From positions 102,699 through 166,698 of the forward strand of contig NZ_CALBRW010000003.1 in NCBI RefSeq assembly GCF_937927635.1: a DNA stretch of 64,000 nt, in the 5' to 3' direction. Under the pieces are notes generated by a model. That model saw nothing but the letters and a program-made list of their open reading frames with translations, searched no databases and was not told where the DNA came from. Both the position numbers and the translations under genes were made by a program. Shown piece by piece: positions 45,486 to 53,198 of the stretch (the first letter of the stretch is position 1; every line of letters begins with the position of its first letter). This DNA is from an uncultured Microbacterium sp. (GTDB lineage Bacteria > Actinomycetota > Actinomycetes > Actinomycetales > Microbacteriaceae).

Positions 45486-46556
45486 GTGGCCCTTACCATC
45501 GGAATCGTGGGACTGCCGAATGTCGGCAAGTCGACCCTCTTCAACGCGCTGACCAAGAACAATGTGCTCGCGGCGAACTACCCGTTCGCGACGATCGAGC
45601 CGAACGTGGGTGTGGTGAGCCTGCCCGACAAGCGCCTGGAGGTGCTGGCCGGCATCTTCCACAGCGAGCGCATCCTGCCCGCCGCGGTGTCGTTCGTCGA
45701 CATCGCCGGCATCGTGCGCGGTGCCAGTGAGGGGGAGGGGCTGGGCAACCAGTTCCTCGCGAACATCCGCGAGGCCGACGCCATCGCGCAGGTGGTGCGC
45801 GGCTTCTCCGACGATGACGTGGTGCACGTCGACGGTGCGGTCAATCCGGCATCCGACATGGAGACCATCAATGCTGAGCTGATGCTGGCCGATCTGCAGA
45901 CCGTCGAGAAGGCGATCGTGCGTCTCGAGAAGGAGGTGCGCGGCCGCAAGACCGACCCCGTCGTGCTGGAGACGGCGAATGCCGCGAAGGATGCCCTGGA
46001 GCGCGGCGTGCTGCTGTCGACCTCGGGCATCGACCTGGCGCCGATCAAGGAGCTGGGCCTGCTGACCGCCAAGCCGGTGATCTTCGTGTTCAACGTGGAC
46101 GAGGCTGTGCTGACGGATGCTGCGCGCAAGGCCGAGCTGGAGGCGCTGGTCGCGCCCGCGAAGGCCGTCTTCCTCGACGCGAAGATCGAGTCCGAGCTGA
46201 TCGACCTGGATCCCGAGGATGCCGCCGAGCTGCTGGCCTCCACCGGCCAGGAGGAGTCGGGCCTGGATCAGCTCGCGCGCATCGGCTTCGACACCCTCGG
46301 GCTGCAGACGTACCTGACCGCCGGCCCCAAGGAGTCCCGCGCCTGGACCATCGGCAAGGGCTGGAAGGCGCCGCAGGCTGCCGGCGTGATTCACACCGAC
46401 TTCGAGAAGGGCTTCATCAAGGCCGAGGTCATCTCGTTCGAGGATCTGGTCGAGCTGGGTTCGATCGCCGAGGCCCGCGCGCACGGCAAGGCCCGCCTGG
46501 AGGGCAAGGACTACGTCATGCAGGACGGCGACGTGGTGGAGTTCCGTCACAGTTAG
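45486..46556 (+). CDS. ychF: Redox-regulated ATPase YchF, 3' end altered by element integration
   Basis: The 356-residue Obg-family P-loop ATPase binds the ribosome. The G1 loop GLPNVGKST (K15), G3-like DIAG, G4-like NVDE (adapted to ATP), the coiled coil, and C-terminal TGS-like domain are all present. The protein ends GDVVEFRHS, whereas YchF proteins normally end in ...FNV. The missing FNV codons lie at 55671-55683, beyond an inserted element. Function is probably kept because only the last three residues change. The GTG follows TAGACT by 8 nt. Confidence 0.94.
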   Translation: MALTIGIVGLPNVGKSTLFNALTKNNVLAANYPFATIEPNVGVVSLPDKRLEVLAGIFHSERILPAAVSFVDIAGIVRGASEGEGLGNQFLANIREADAIAQVVRGFSDDDVVHVDGAVNPASDMETINAELMLADLQTVEKAIVRLEKEVRGRKTDPVVLETANAAKDALERGVLLSTSGIDLAPIKELGLLTAKPVIFVFNVDEAVLTDAARKAELEALVAPAKAVFLDAKIESELIDLDPEDAAELLASTGQEESGLDQLARIGFDTLGLQTYLTAGPKESRAWTIGKGWKAPQAAGVIHTDFEKGFIKAEVISFEDLVELGSIAEARAHGKARLEGKDYVMQDGDVVEFRHS

Positions 46557-46570
46557 CGGTCACGGGTTCT
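46520..46570 (+). other. attL (chromosome-side hybrid att site)
   Basis: The 12-bp core GGTGGAGTTCCG is at 46535-46546, shared with attR at 55659. The left half is ychF coding sequence; the right half (TCACAGTTAGCGGT) is element-derived and is the inverted counterpart of the arm at attR. Confidence 0.85.
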
Positions 46571-46617
46571 TCGCCCCGGCTGCCGTGCCAACGGTGGACA
46601 CCGACCGAGGGTGACGG

Positions 46618-46980
46618 TTAGCCGTTGCGGTTCATGCAGTCCACGTCGGCAGGCTGCACGGCCTTGCAGTCATGCTTCGCCGGGTCGTAGTACTCCACAC
46701 CGTCCGGCAGCACAGGGCCAGGCTCACCGATCAGTGCCCGGTAGTCGTTGGGACACCCCTCGGTGCCGTAGCACTTCATGCCGTCGGGGTAGATCAACCA
46801 CGGGCCGGAGTCCTTGGCCCAGGCAGGCAGCTCGGTCAGGTAGGTCGGGGTCGGCGTGGCGGCCACGGTGGCCGGGGGTGCTGCCTGGGGCGCGGTGGTG
46901 GTAGTGGTGCACCCAGCAAGGGCCATACCGGCTAGGGCCAGTGCGGCGAGTGCAGGGGCGAGCTTGGCTGTGCTGGGCAT
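46618..46980 (-). CDS. Element-encoded lipoprotein
   Basis: The 120-residue precursor has a signal peptide with lipobox LAGC, a Thr/Pro/Ala-rich linker and a small domain with four Cys residues (KCYGTEGC...DCKAV...DCMNRNG). It is transcribed toward attL. Lipoproteins next to attachment sites of actinophages and satellites sometimes block superinfection; that role here is inference. A CAGTAT box lies 6 nt before the ATG. Confidence 0.65.
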   Translation of the reverse strand: MPSTAKLAPALAALALAGMALAGCTTTTTAPQAAPPATVAATPTPTYLTELPAWAKDSGPWLIYPDGMKCYGTEGCPNDYRALIGEPGPVLPDGVEYYDPAKHDCKAVQPADVDCMNRNG

Positions 46981-47209
46981 GCCGCCATACTGACAGACCG
47001 GCCCTGGCATGCGCGAGGGCTGATTATTCAACAATTGGTGGCCCGCTGCTGGGCTGCCGGGGCGCTGGTGACGGCTGCAACACGCGCAACACGCCGGGGC
47101 GCGGGGCAATTTTGCAGACCCGGTTATCCTTCCTGGACAGGGCTTTCTCCTGGTGGGGAGGCATTTCCTGAAGAGCGGAGACGGGGTGCGGTGGGGTAGC
47201 TTAGTGCTT

Positions 47210-47476
47210 GTGACCAGCACAGTCAATCTCATCTCCCACGGCAGCGTCGTGTCCAGATGGGATGATCGGTGGGGTCACTGGACGCCGTCGGCGGGCTGGC
47301 CTCTGATCCTCGGTACGGACTACGAGTATCACCACCGTCCGTCGACCGACGATCCCCAGGGCGAGATGTATTGCCGCTATAAGTTCCGCGGTGGCGCGGT
47401 AGTCACCAGCACACGGCTCCGCGAACTGTTGGACAACGCACGCGTCACCGGAGATACTCGAGTCGTCATAGACTGA
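47210..47476 (+). CDS. Hypothetical element protein (88 residues)
   Basis: The frame from GTG 47210 encodes a Trp-rich 88-residue protein (DDRWGHWTPSAGWPL...). Codon third positions are GC-rich and consistent with coding. TAGCTT lies 7 nt upstream; no ribosome site is visible. A longer start at 47153 is possible. No family recognised. Confidence 0.45.
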   Translation: MTSTVNLISHGSVVSRWDDRWGHWTPSAGWPLILGTDYEYHHRPSTDDPQGEMYCRYKFRGGAVVTSTRLRELLDNARVTGDTRVVID

Positions 47477-47541
47477 CCCAGCACCACCAGGCCCTCAGGA
47501 ACTGCACCACGAATTCCTCGGCTTCTAACTGAAAAGGCATC

Positions 47542-47617
47542 AAGGACCCTCAGCGGGGACCTTTCAACAGGCACGCTCTGTCATCTGACACGTTGTGCCT
47601 TCCGCTGAAGGGGTCCT
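47542..47617 (+). promoter_or_regulatory. Nested dyad symmetry upstream of the replication genes
   Basis: AAGGACCCTCAGCGG (47542-47556) is matched by the inverted CCGCTGAAGGGGTCCT (47602-47617). Between them GGCAC...GTGCC and TGTCATCTGACA form further nested dyads. The region precedes the first gene of the replication operon and could be an operator, an attenuator or an origin structure. Confidence 0.45.
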
Positions 47618-47618
47618 C

Positions 47619-47822
47619 GTGGCCAAATCACCTTTGCAGCGCCTTGCCATGGAGAAGGCACAGGCGTTCAAGACGCACGATCAAGAGCGCCGCACGCAGG
47701 CCAGCCGCGACCTGGCCGAAGCCAAGATTGCCGACGCCGTCAAGCGCGCGCTCGCTGCAGCTCCACCGCTCACCAATCAGCAGATCCACCGGCTGACCGC
47801 CCTGCTGCGAGGTGTGAAATGA
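47619..47822 (+). CDS. Small basic element protein
   Basis: The 67-residue, highly charged and mostly helical protein (LQRLAMEKAQAFKTHDQERRTQASRDLAEAKIADAVKRAL...) is the first gene of the replication operon. GTG 47619 has AAGGGG upstream; GTG 47595 is the alternative. Its stop overlaps the next start (GAAATGA). A small DNA-binding regulator is possible, but no motif proves it. Confidence 0.55.
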   Translation: MAKSPLQRLAMEKAQAFKTHDQERRTQASRDLAEAKIADAVKRALAAAPPLTNQQIHRLTALLRGVK

Positions 47823-48211
47823 GCACCCTGTCAGTCGCGCCGTTCACCGAAGCCGAGTACCCAGCGAAGCCGAGGCTGTCACGTTCCGAGGCGATGGTCG
47901 TGCTGCGCCTCGGTCCTCAAATCGAATGGTTCCGTCCGTTCGCTGAGCATGCTGGCGTAGCTCCGCGCACCGCCCCGCCTTGGGGGTACATCCACATTCA
48001 CGGCGAATGGGACGAGCCGCCCGTGTGGGAGAACGTGGGGTTCTGGTCGCCGGATGAGCTGCGCTGGGGGATGGAACGCCTCTACGCCGCGCACGAATGG
48101 CACCTGTTCGACGTCAACGGGTACCTGAACGATCACGAATGCCACGGGGTGTTCTGGTGGCTCCCCTCCGATCCGCGCCTGCTGCGGCTGCCGATGGGGG
48201 TGACCCGATGA
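47819..48211 (+). CDS. Hypothetical element protein (130 residues)
   Basis: The protein has Trp/His-rich segments (WGYIHIHGEWDEPPVWENVGFW) and no recognised domain. It overlaps both its upstream and downstream neighbours by 4 bp, so it belongs to the replication operon. Length and context suggest a phage/plasmid accessory protein. Confidence 0.6.
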   Translation: MSTLSVAPFTEAEYPAKPRLSRSEAMVVLRLGPQIEWFRPFAEHAGVAPRTAPPWGYIHIHGEWDEPPVWENVGFWSPDELRWGMERLYAAHEWHLFDVNGYLNDHECHGVFWWLPSDPRLLRLPMGVTR

Positions 48212-48936
48212 CCCCCATGCTGCGCGCTGCGCTCAACCTCGCCGAGAACGGATGGGCGGTACTGCCGCTCGACGGCAAGCGCCCCGTCACGCCTCACGGC
48301 CACCTGGACGCCTCGACCGATCCCCGCATCATCCGGCGCATGTGGGCTGATGGTGACTGGAACATCGGCTCCCCGGTGCCTGACAGTCTGCTCGTGTTCG
48401 ACGTCGACCCCCGCAATGGTGGCAGCCTCGAAGCCTTGGAGCAGCGCGCCGGGGTTGAGCTACCGCCCACGCTCGAGGTCATCAGCGGTCGCCGTGACGG
48501 CGGGCGTCACCTGTACTTCCTGCGCCCGTTCCGGCAGCCGTACAGGGGCGGCATCCCCGCTGGCATCGACCTGAAGACCAACGGCTACATGGTCATGCCT
48601 CCGAGCGTTCACCCGGACACCGGAAAGCCCTACGAGTGGGTCTATCGCGAAGCTGCGCACCTGCCCCGTCAGGTTGTGGCGCTGATGCTGCCCCGCACCC
48701 GGATCACCCGCCGCAACCCCAGGGCCACGGACCCGATCGCGCTGGCCGCGTTCGTTCGCACCTTGCAGCCGGGGGAGAAGCACGACGGGCTGCACTGGGC
48801 CGCGCGCCGTGCGCATGAAGCCGGGGTGGATCAGCGCGGGCTGGATCGCCTCATCGACGCCGCTGAGGACATCGGCATGGATCCCAGGGAGGCCCGCCGC
48901 GTAGTCGAGTCAGCCGGGAAGGGGCTGGGCGCATGA
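48208..48936 (+). CDS. Bifunctional DNA primase/polymerase (prim-pol)
   Basis: The 242-residue protein matches the N-terminal prim-pol domain of plasmid and phage replication proteins: LNLAENGWAVLPLDGKRP start, the catalytic Asp-x-Asp (D65, D67 in LLVFDVDPRNGG), and GRRDGGRHLYF with the catalytic His. The C-terminal helical part (HDGLHWAARRAHEAG) resembles the PriCT region. It is followed by a RepA-like ATPase in a 4-bp overlap, the usual order in actinobacterial plasmids and phages. Confidence 0.88.
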   Translation: MTPMLRAALNLAENGWAVLPLDGKRPVTPHGHLDASTDPRIIRRMWADGDWNIGSPVPDSLLVFDVDPRNGGSLEALEQRAGVELPPTLEVISGRRDGGRHLYFLRPFRQPYRGGIPAGIDLKTNGYMVMPPSVHPDTGKPYEWVYREAAHLPRQVVALMLPRTRITRRNPRATDPIALAAFVRTLQPGEKHDGLHWAARRAHEAGVDQRGLDRLIDAAEDIGMDPREARRVVESAGKGLGA

Positions 48937-50036
48937 CCGTTCGCAGGAAGAGCGCGCCCGTGGTGCCGGAGGCCGATCTGGTGCCGGAGGACGAAGTGCA
49001 GGAGCTTGAGGCGGAGGCGTCGGGCTGGCTGCCGGAGGACTTCAGCAAAGTGCTGCGCGGCATCGTCAATGGCACGCTGGCACCCATCGAGCCGGAGCTA
49101 CTGGCCATCGAGGGCGCGGAGTTCCTGCTGTATGCGGGGCGCGTCAACGGCATCCACGGGCACAGCAACGCGGGGAAGTCGTGGACGGCCCTGATCGCCT
49201 GCGCGCAGGAGCTCAAAGCGGGCAACCGCGTGGTCTACATCGACTACGAGGACACGACGCAGGGCATCCTGGAGCGCCTGGTTCACAACTACAAGGTGCC
49301 GCCGAAGGTGATCCGCAACCGGTTCACGTACATCTCGCCTACAGGCCGGTTCGCGCCTGCGGTCGTGGGTGACTTGATCGAGCGGCTGTCACCGTCGCTG
49401 GTCGTGTTCGACTCCACGGGCGAATCTCTCGCGATGGAAGGCTTCAAGCCGAATGACGATGACGACATTGTCGAGTGGTTCCAGCTGGCACCGCGCTACG
49501 TGTCCCGGCTCGGGCCTGCGGTGCTGCTGCTGGATCACAGCCCGAAGAACACCGAGGGTGACAGCCTCTGGCCTATCGGCAGCCAGCGCAAGCGGTCGGC
49601 AATCACCGGCGTTCAGTACTTGCAGAAGGTCGTGACGCCGTTCAGCAAGAAGCAGTCGGGCAGGGCGCGGCTGGTGTGCGCGAAGGATCGCCTGGGCAAC
49701 TTCGCGGAGGGCGAGACGGTAGCCGAGCTGAAGGTTGATGTGGTCGCCGGCCGGAGCAGCAGGTTCAACCTGGTAGCGCCGATGCCGCGTGAGCTTGCTG
49801 ACGAAATCGCCTACAAGGCGCGGCTCGTGAAGATCTGCAAGGTGCTGGCCGAGGCCGACAAGCCCATGTCGAAGACGGCGCTGCGCATGGCAGCCGGGGG
49901 TGACTCCACCAAGGCGGGCGCTGCTATCGACTGGCTCGTTGACAGCGGTTACATCGAGCAATCACCGGGTGCGCGGGGCGGGCTGCTGCACACGCTTATC
50001 CGGATGTACGAAGACAGCTCGGAGGACTCCGAATGA
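48933..50036 (+). CDS. RepA-like AAA ATPase/helicase
   Basis: The 367-residue protein has RecA-like motifs: Walker A GHSNAGKSW (K82), IDYEDT, Walker B LVVFDS, and LLLDHSPKNTEGDSLWPIGSQRKRSAI, typical of hexameric replicative helicases of the RepA/AAA_25 group. A C-terminal winged-helix-like segment (ALRMAAGGDSTKAGAAIDWLVDSGYIEQ) follows. It would act with the prim-pol protein to replicate the element. A cluster of CGTTT words lies directly downstream. Confidence 0.88.
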   Translation: MTVRRKSAPVVPEADLVPEDEVQELEAEASGWLPEDFSKVLRGIVNGTLAPIEPELLAIEGAEFLLYAGRVNGIHGHSNAGKSWTALIACAQELKAGNRVVYIDYEDTTQGILERLVHNYKVPPKVIRNRFTYISPTGRFAPAVVGDLIERLSPSLVVFDSTGESLAMEGFKPNDDDDIVEWFQLAPRYVSRLGPAVLLLDHSPKNTEGDSLWPIGSQRKRSAITGVQYLQKVVTPFSKKQSGRARLVCAKDRLGNFAEGETVAELKVDVVAGRSSRFNLVAPMPRELADEIAYKARLVKICKVLAEADKPMSKTALRMAAGGDSTKAGAAIDWLVDSGYIEQSPGARGGLLHTLIRMYEDSSEDSE

Positions 50037-50272
50037 GCACTCGTCGTTTGTCGTTTGCACCCGTTTTCAGCGGTTTGCCAAAAGGTGCCAGCGAGCCGTT
50101 TTCCCGTTTGCCGCCCTTAGGCAAAACGGTAAACGGGTCCAGGCGGGGGTGGGAAATGACTCCGAGTCGTTTTCGCCCTCGCAGCGCGTATCGGCGGGCG
50201 CACGCCATGGAAAAGCTTCACGGCTGTACGGCGGTTCACAGCAGCACGCAGGAGGACAGCCATGAGCGCTGA
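50033..50272 (+). CDS. Possible 79-residue protein overlapping an iteron-like region
   Basis: The ATG overlaps the RepA stop and GGAGGA lies 7 nt upstream, but the product (Arg/Ser-rich, low complexity) has no recognised domain. The same DNA holds clustered CGTTT repeats, so its composition may be constrained by an origin rather than by coding. Its stop runs 11 bp into the next gene. Confidence 0.3.
   Translation: MSTRRLSFAPVFSGLPKGASEPFSRLPPLGKTVNGSRRGWEMTPSRFRPRSAYRRAHAMEKLHGCTAVHSSTQEDSHER
50042..50175 (+). other. Candidate replication origin with CGTTT iterons
   Basis: CGTTT/AAACG words recur at least eight times, including the near-direct repeat CCGTTTTC...GTTTGCC (50061-50079 and 50096-50112) and the inverted CCCGTTTGCC / GGCAAAACGG pair centred near 50116. 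The stretch is less GC-rich than the surroundings and follows the helicase gene. Confidence 0.45.
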
Positions 50273-50570
50273 TGACGCTTGGGAAGACCTGAAAGCGGTG
50301 CTGGAACACTACGCGCCACCTTGCAGCGGCCTGCACCTGTTTACGGCCGACTCTCGAACCGACGACCAGCGCGACGCATGCGCTGTCATCTGTGCGCACT
50401 GCCCCATCCGTGACCTCTGCAACCACTACGCCGTCGCCTCGCGGGTTGACTCCGGCTTCTGGGCTGGCATCGACCGGGCCTCACGCGGCAGGGGTCGCCC
50501 GCGCACATCAACCACCGACGCCGGGGCGGTACCTCCGGCACCCATCACACAGAAGGAAGAACCATCATGA
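50262..50570 (+). CDS. WhiB-like iron-sulfur protein
   Basis: The 102-residue protein has the WhiB cysteine spacing C21-x22-C44-x2-C47-x5-C53 (CAHCPIRDLC), a turn motif FWAGIDR in place of G(I/V)WGG, and a basic C-terminal tail (RGRGRPR). Wbl proteins are transcription factors that bind [4Fe-4S]; phage versions can interfere with host WhiB2. Start ATG has AGGAGG upstream. It is followed by a coiled-coil protein in a 4-bp overlap. Confidence 0.88.
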   Translation: MSADDAWEDLKAVLEHYAPPCSGLHLFTADSRTDDQRDACAVICAHCPIRDLCNHYAVASRVDSGFWAGIDRASRGRGRPRTSTTDAGAVPPAPITQKEEPS

Positions 50571-51139
50571 GCAAGGCAACCGCCAAGTCCGTCGAGCAGA
50601 CCCTCCCCGCCGCCCTGAACGGCTTCAAGGAGCAGGCCGCGCAGGTGAAGGAGGCGCACCGGGCCGCCCGCAAGGCGATCCGGGATGACCGCATGACCAG
50701 CGACCTCGCCAAGAAGCAGCACCTAGAAGCGCTGGACAAGGACACCCGCAGCAAGCTCGACGGCATCAAGGCCGAGCAGGACTCGTTCGTCAAGAACCTG
50801 CGCGACCAGGTCGAGAAGGAGTTCCGCGGCACGCAGCCGATGGACGCCAACTCGATCATGTTGCGCCGTGACGCCGCCGACCGCGCCCGCAAGATCATCG
50901 ACCAGCAGGAGGCGGTGGACATGCTCAATGACGCCATCGCCAACGGTGACGCCGAGATGGCGCACGCCATCGGGAACCGTGCTCGCAACACGGGCATGTC
51001 CGGTGTGGTCGAGACGTGGCAGGCTGCGTTCCCGGAGACGGCGGGTGCTGCGGCTGCGCTGGCCTACGTCGAGGCGAACACGTCGGGCGCTGCCTACAAC
51101 ATGGCGAACCAGATGACGTACGCGGCGCCGAACGTCTGA
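50567..51139 (+). CDS. Helical coiled-coil element protein, unknown
   Basis: The 190-residue protein is almost entirely predicted helix with charged heptads (AAQVKEAHRAARKAIRDDRM, KKQHLEALDKDTRSKLDGIKAEQDSFV), followed by an Ala-rich C-terminus. It ends before a strong terminator. It might be a scaffold-like or DNA-organising protein; no family is recognised. Confidence 0.65.
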   Translation: MSKATAKSVEQTLPAALNGFKEQAAQVKEAHRAARKAIRDDRMTSDLAKKQHLEALDKDTRSKLDGIKAEQDSFVKNLRDQVEKEFRGTQPMDANSIMLRRDAADRARKIIDQQEAVDMLNDAIANGDAEMAHAIGNRARNTGMSGVVETWQAAFPETAGAAAALAYVEANTSGAAYNMANQMTYAAPNV

Positions 51140-51204
51140 CCCTGACTGGGTGAGGGATTTCAACTCCTTTGCCCTCACCCGCTGGGCGGTGCATCGCCCG
51201 GCAC

Positions 51205-51240
51205 CCAGAGGCTCCCTGGCACATGCTGGGGAGCCTCTGG
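51205..51240 (+). terminator. Terminator of the replication/WhiB operon
   Basis: A perfect 12-bp stem CCAGAGGCTCCC/GGGAGCCTCTGG with a 12-nt loop ends the long operon. The rest of the 324-bp gene-free stretch at 51140-51463 holds only the LexA-controlled promoter described next. Confidence 0.8.
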
Positions 51241-51389
51241 CGTACCTGGGGGCCAGCCCACCCCGCTAGACCCGTGAGAGGGCACTCAGAAGCGCTCGCC
51301 GACGGGTGTGCACCACCGCTGCCGACCAATCCCAGTCGGAGGGGTTCAGCACTTTGACAAGTAGATGCGAGACAGATTGAACATTGTGT

Positions 51390-51444
51390 TTTACGAACCG
51401 TCCCCTTCCATGTAATGTGTGTCATGTATCGAACAAATGTTCGA
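51390..51444 (+). promoter_or_regulatory. Promoter with perfect LexA (SOS) box
   Basis: TTTACG and TAATGT are separated by 17 bp. A perfect palindrome TCGAAC-AAAT-GTTCGA (51429-51444) follows the -10 box. It matches the actinobacterial LexA operator and would repress the downstream gene and resolvase until DNA damage. Confidence 0.8.
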
Positions 51445-51463
51445 ACCTGCTAAGGAGGCCAAC

Positions 51464-51751
51464 ATGTTCACTCGCACCATCCGCGCCACTGGCGAAAAGC
51501 TCACCGTCGGTACCGCAGTCGAACTCGGGCTTGACCCGGAGGGCGGCAAGTGGGTCACCGTCTGTGAAGAGCACAAGACGCACGTCTACGCGCCCACGCA
51601 GTCAGCTGCCTACTACACCCACGGCATCGACTTCTGTGACGGCTGCCGGGAGGGCTCGCCCGCGCCGGTCGCCGAGGCTGCACCGGCCAAGCGCGCAGCC
51701 AAGCCCGCCCCTGTCAAGAAGGCCACCACGGCAGGCAAGGGCAACCACTGA
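51464..51751 (+). CDS. Element protein with zinc-type Cys and Lys/Ala/Pro-rich tail
   Basis: The 95-residue protein has a short domain with three Cys residues (TVCEEHK, DFCDGCREG) and an H1-like tail (AAPAKRAAKPAPVKKATTAGKG). AAGGAGG precedes the ATG. It sits behind a LexA box and just before the resolvase, so SOS induction is likely. DNA binding is inferred from the basic tail only. Confidence 0.65.
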   Translation: MFTRTIRATGEKLTVGTAVELGLDPEGGKWVTVCEEHKTHVYAPTQSAAYYTHGIDFCDGCREGSPAPVAEAAPAKRAAKPAPVKKATTAGKGNH

Positions 51752-51753
51752 CC

Positions 51754-52410
51754 ATGACCACCATGATCGGCTACCTGCGGGTGTCCACTGAGGAGCAGGT
51801 CAGCAGCGGTCTGGGGCTGGAAGCGCAGCGTGACACCATCCAGCGGTACGCCGACGCGCACGGGTGGGACATGGTCTGGTACGTGGATGAGGGCCTCAGT
51901 GCCAAGTCGCTTGACCGCCCGCAGCTACAGGCCGCGCTCACCCGGCTGCACCCCAAGAAGCGTGATGTTGACGGCATCGTGGTGGCCAAGCTCGACCGCC
52001 TGAGCCGCAGCGTCGTGGACTTCGCCGGGGTGCTTGAACTCGCCCGTGCGCGGGGGTGGGCACTCGTCGCTATCGACCTCGGTGTGGACACTTCAAGCCC
52101 CACGGGAGAGCTCGTGGCCAACCTGATGATGTCCGTTGCGCAGTGGGAGCGCCGGGTCATCGGTGAGCGCACCAGTGCCGCCATGCAAGCGGCCAAGCGC
52201 CGGGGCGTGACGTATGGTCGCCCGTCTGCGCTGCCCCAGGCCACGGCTGACCGGCTGCTGAAGCTGCGCAAGCGTCACACCCTGGCTGCCACCGCCGACC
52301 GGCTGAATGCCGAAGGGCACACCACCGCCACCGGCAAGCCGTGGACGCTGAACGCCGTGGTCAAGACCCATCAGCGGCTGACGCGCCCCGCCACCCCGGC
52401 AGCAGCCTGA
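51754..52410 (+). CDS. Serine resolvase/invertase family recombinase
   Basis: The 218-residue protein has the catalytic Ser11 in YLRVSTEEQ, the Arg residues of LDRLSRSVVDFA, the long E helix (GERTSAAMQAAKRRG) and a C-terminal HTH. It is smaller than the integrase at the element's other end and probably resolves multimers or inverts a segment. It is cotranscribed with the LexA-controlled gene upstream. Confidence 0.92.
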   Translation: MTTMIGYLRVSTEEQVSSGLGLEAQRDTIQRYADAHGWDMVWYVDEGLSAKSLDRPQLQAALTRLHPKKRDVDGIVVAKLDRLSRSVVDFAGVLELARARGWALVAIDLGVDTSSPTGELVANLMMSVAQWERRVIGERTSAAMQAAKRRGVTYGRPSALPQATADRLLKLRKRHTLAATADRLNAEGHTTATGKPWTLNAVVKTHQRLTRPATPAAA

Positions 52411-52422
52411 CCGCCACCACCG

Positions 52423-52454
52423 AGACCCCTGGGCCAGCGCGTGCCTGGGGGTCT
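52423..52454 (+). terminator. Terminator after the resolvase
   Basis: AGACCCC...GGGGTCT with TT following. The remaining gene-free DNA to 52710 shows no other clear signal apart from a 38-bp segment (52498-52535) resembling 54260-54296. Confidence 0.6.
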
Positions 52455-52710
52455 TGTGCGTCCCTGGGTGGCCCACGGGCTAGCGCCAGCGCTGCCGGGA
52501 CGCCAGAGGACGACCAGAGCGACAGCCGCGAGGACATGCAGCCGGTGCCTACACCAGCGCCAGCGCATGCAGCACCGTCCAGCCGTGGCGGGCTTGGCCC
52601 CTGGGGTTGCCTGTGGGCCAGCTTGAACACCCCGTGCCGACCCCTGCTGACAGCGCATCACGCCCGGGCTGACGATCCCACTTGCTCACCGATCTTCAGG
52701 TGAGGCATGG

Positions 52711-52739
52711 TTCATTCATTCGAACATTCGTTCTAATAT
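52711..52739 (+). promoter_or_regulatory. Promoter with LexA-like box in spacer
   Basis: TTCATT and TAATAT are separated by 17 bp. CGAAC-ATTC-GTTCT (52721-52734) fills the spacer and matches the actinobacterial SOS box, so LexA bound here would block polymerase directly. Confidence 0.75.
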
Positions 52740-52761
52740 CACGCCAACCAAGGAGCACATC

Positions 52762-53164
52762 ATGGCCAGCAAGCGCGCCACCACCAGCACCCCCGTCGAG
52801 ACCATTGAGGCAGCCGCGTTCGACGAGGCGCTGCCCGCCATCAACGACGCCCTCGACCGGTTCATCAAGTCGGTGACGGTCACCAGCACGCACTATCGCT
52901 ACAAGGCCATTCGGGCTATCGCGTTCCAGGCGTTCACCAACGCCATCGAGGACGGCACGTTCGACGCCCTGGTGGATCAGGCCATCGCCAACGCTGGCGA
53001 CCTGCCCGCTGGCTGGGGGGGTGGAGGCCGCTGCTGCCAAGAAGCCCGCTGCCAAGCCTGCCCCGGCGAAGAAGACCGCGGCTGCTAAGGCACCGGCCAA
53101 GTCCGGGCCCGCTGCGCCCGTCAAGAAGGCCCCCGCTCAGCGCGCCACGCAAAAGGAGCGATAA
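52762..53164 (+). pseudogene. LexA-controlled helical protein with H1-like tail, frame broken at a G7 run
   Basis: The first 84 codons encode a helical domain (FDEALPAINDALDRFIKSVTVT...). At the G run 53015-53021 the frame shifts: as read, translation ends at 53088 with a Cys-rich tail. One G fewer would continue as VEAAAAKKPAAKPAPAKKTAAAKAPAK... to a stop at 53162-53164, the same tail type as the other LexA-controlled gene. This could be a mutation, phase variation, programmed slippage or a sequence error. AAGGAG precedes the ATG. Confidence 0.6.
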
Positions 53165-53189
53165 GAGCGCTGGACGGGGGCCTTCTTGA
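53121..53189 (+). terminator. Large hairpin at the end of the H1-tail gene
   Basis: Two 23-bp arms (beginning TCAAGAAGGCCCCCG and ending CGGGGGCCTTCTTGA) match at 21 of 23 positions. The left arm lies within the coding region. It may terminate both this gene and the convergent secreted-protein gene. Confidence 0.7.
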
Positions 53190-53198
53190 TTTGGTGCG

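Noticed and set aside
53015..53021. Confident programmed frameshift
   Set aside because: No clear slippery heptamer or stimulatory structure was seen near the run; a mutation or sequence error is equally possible.
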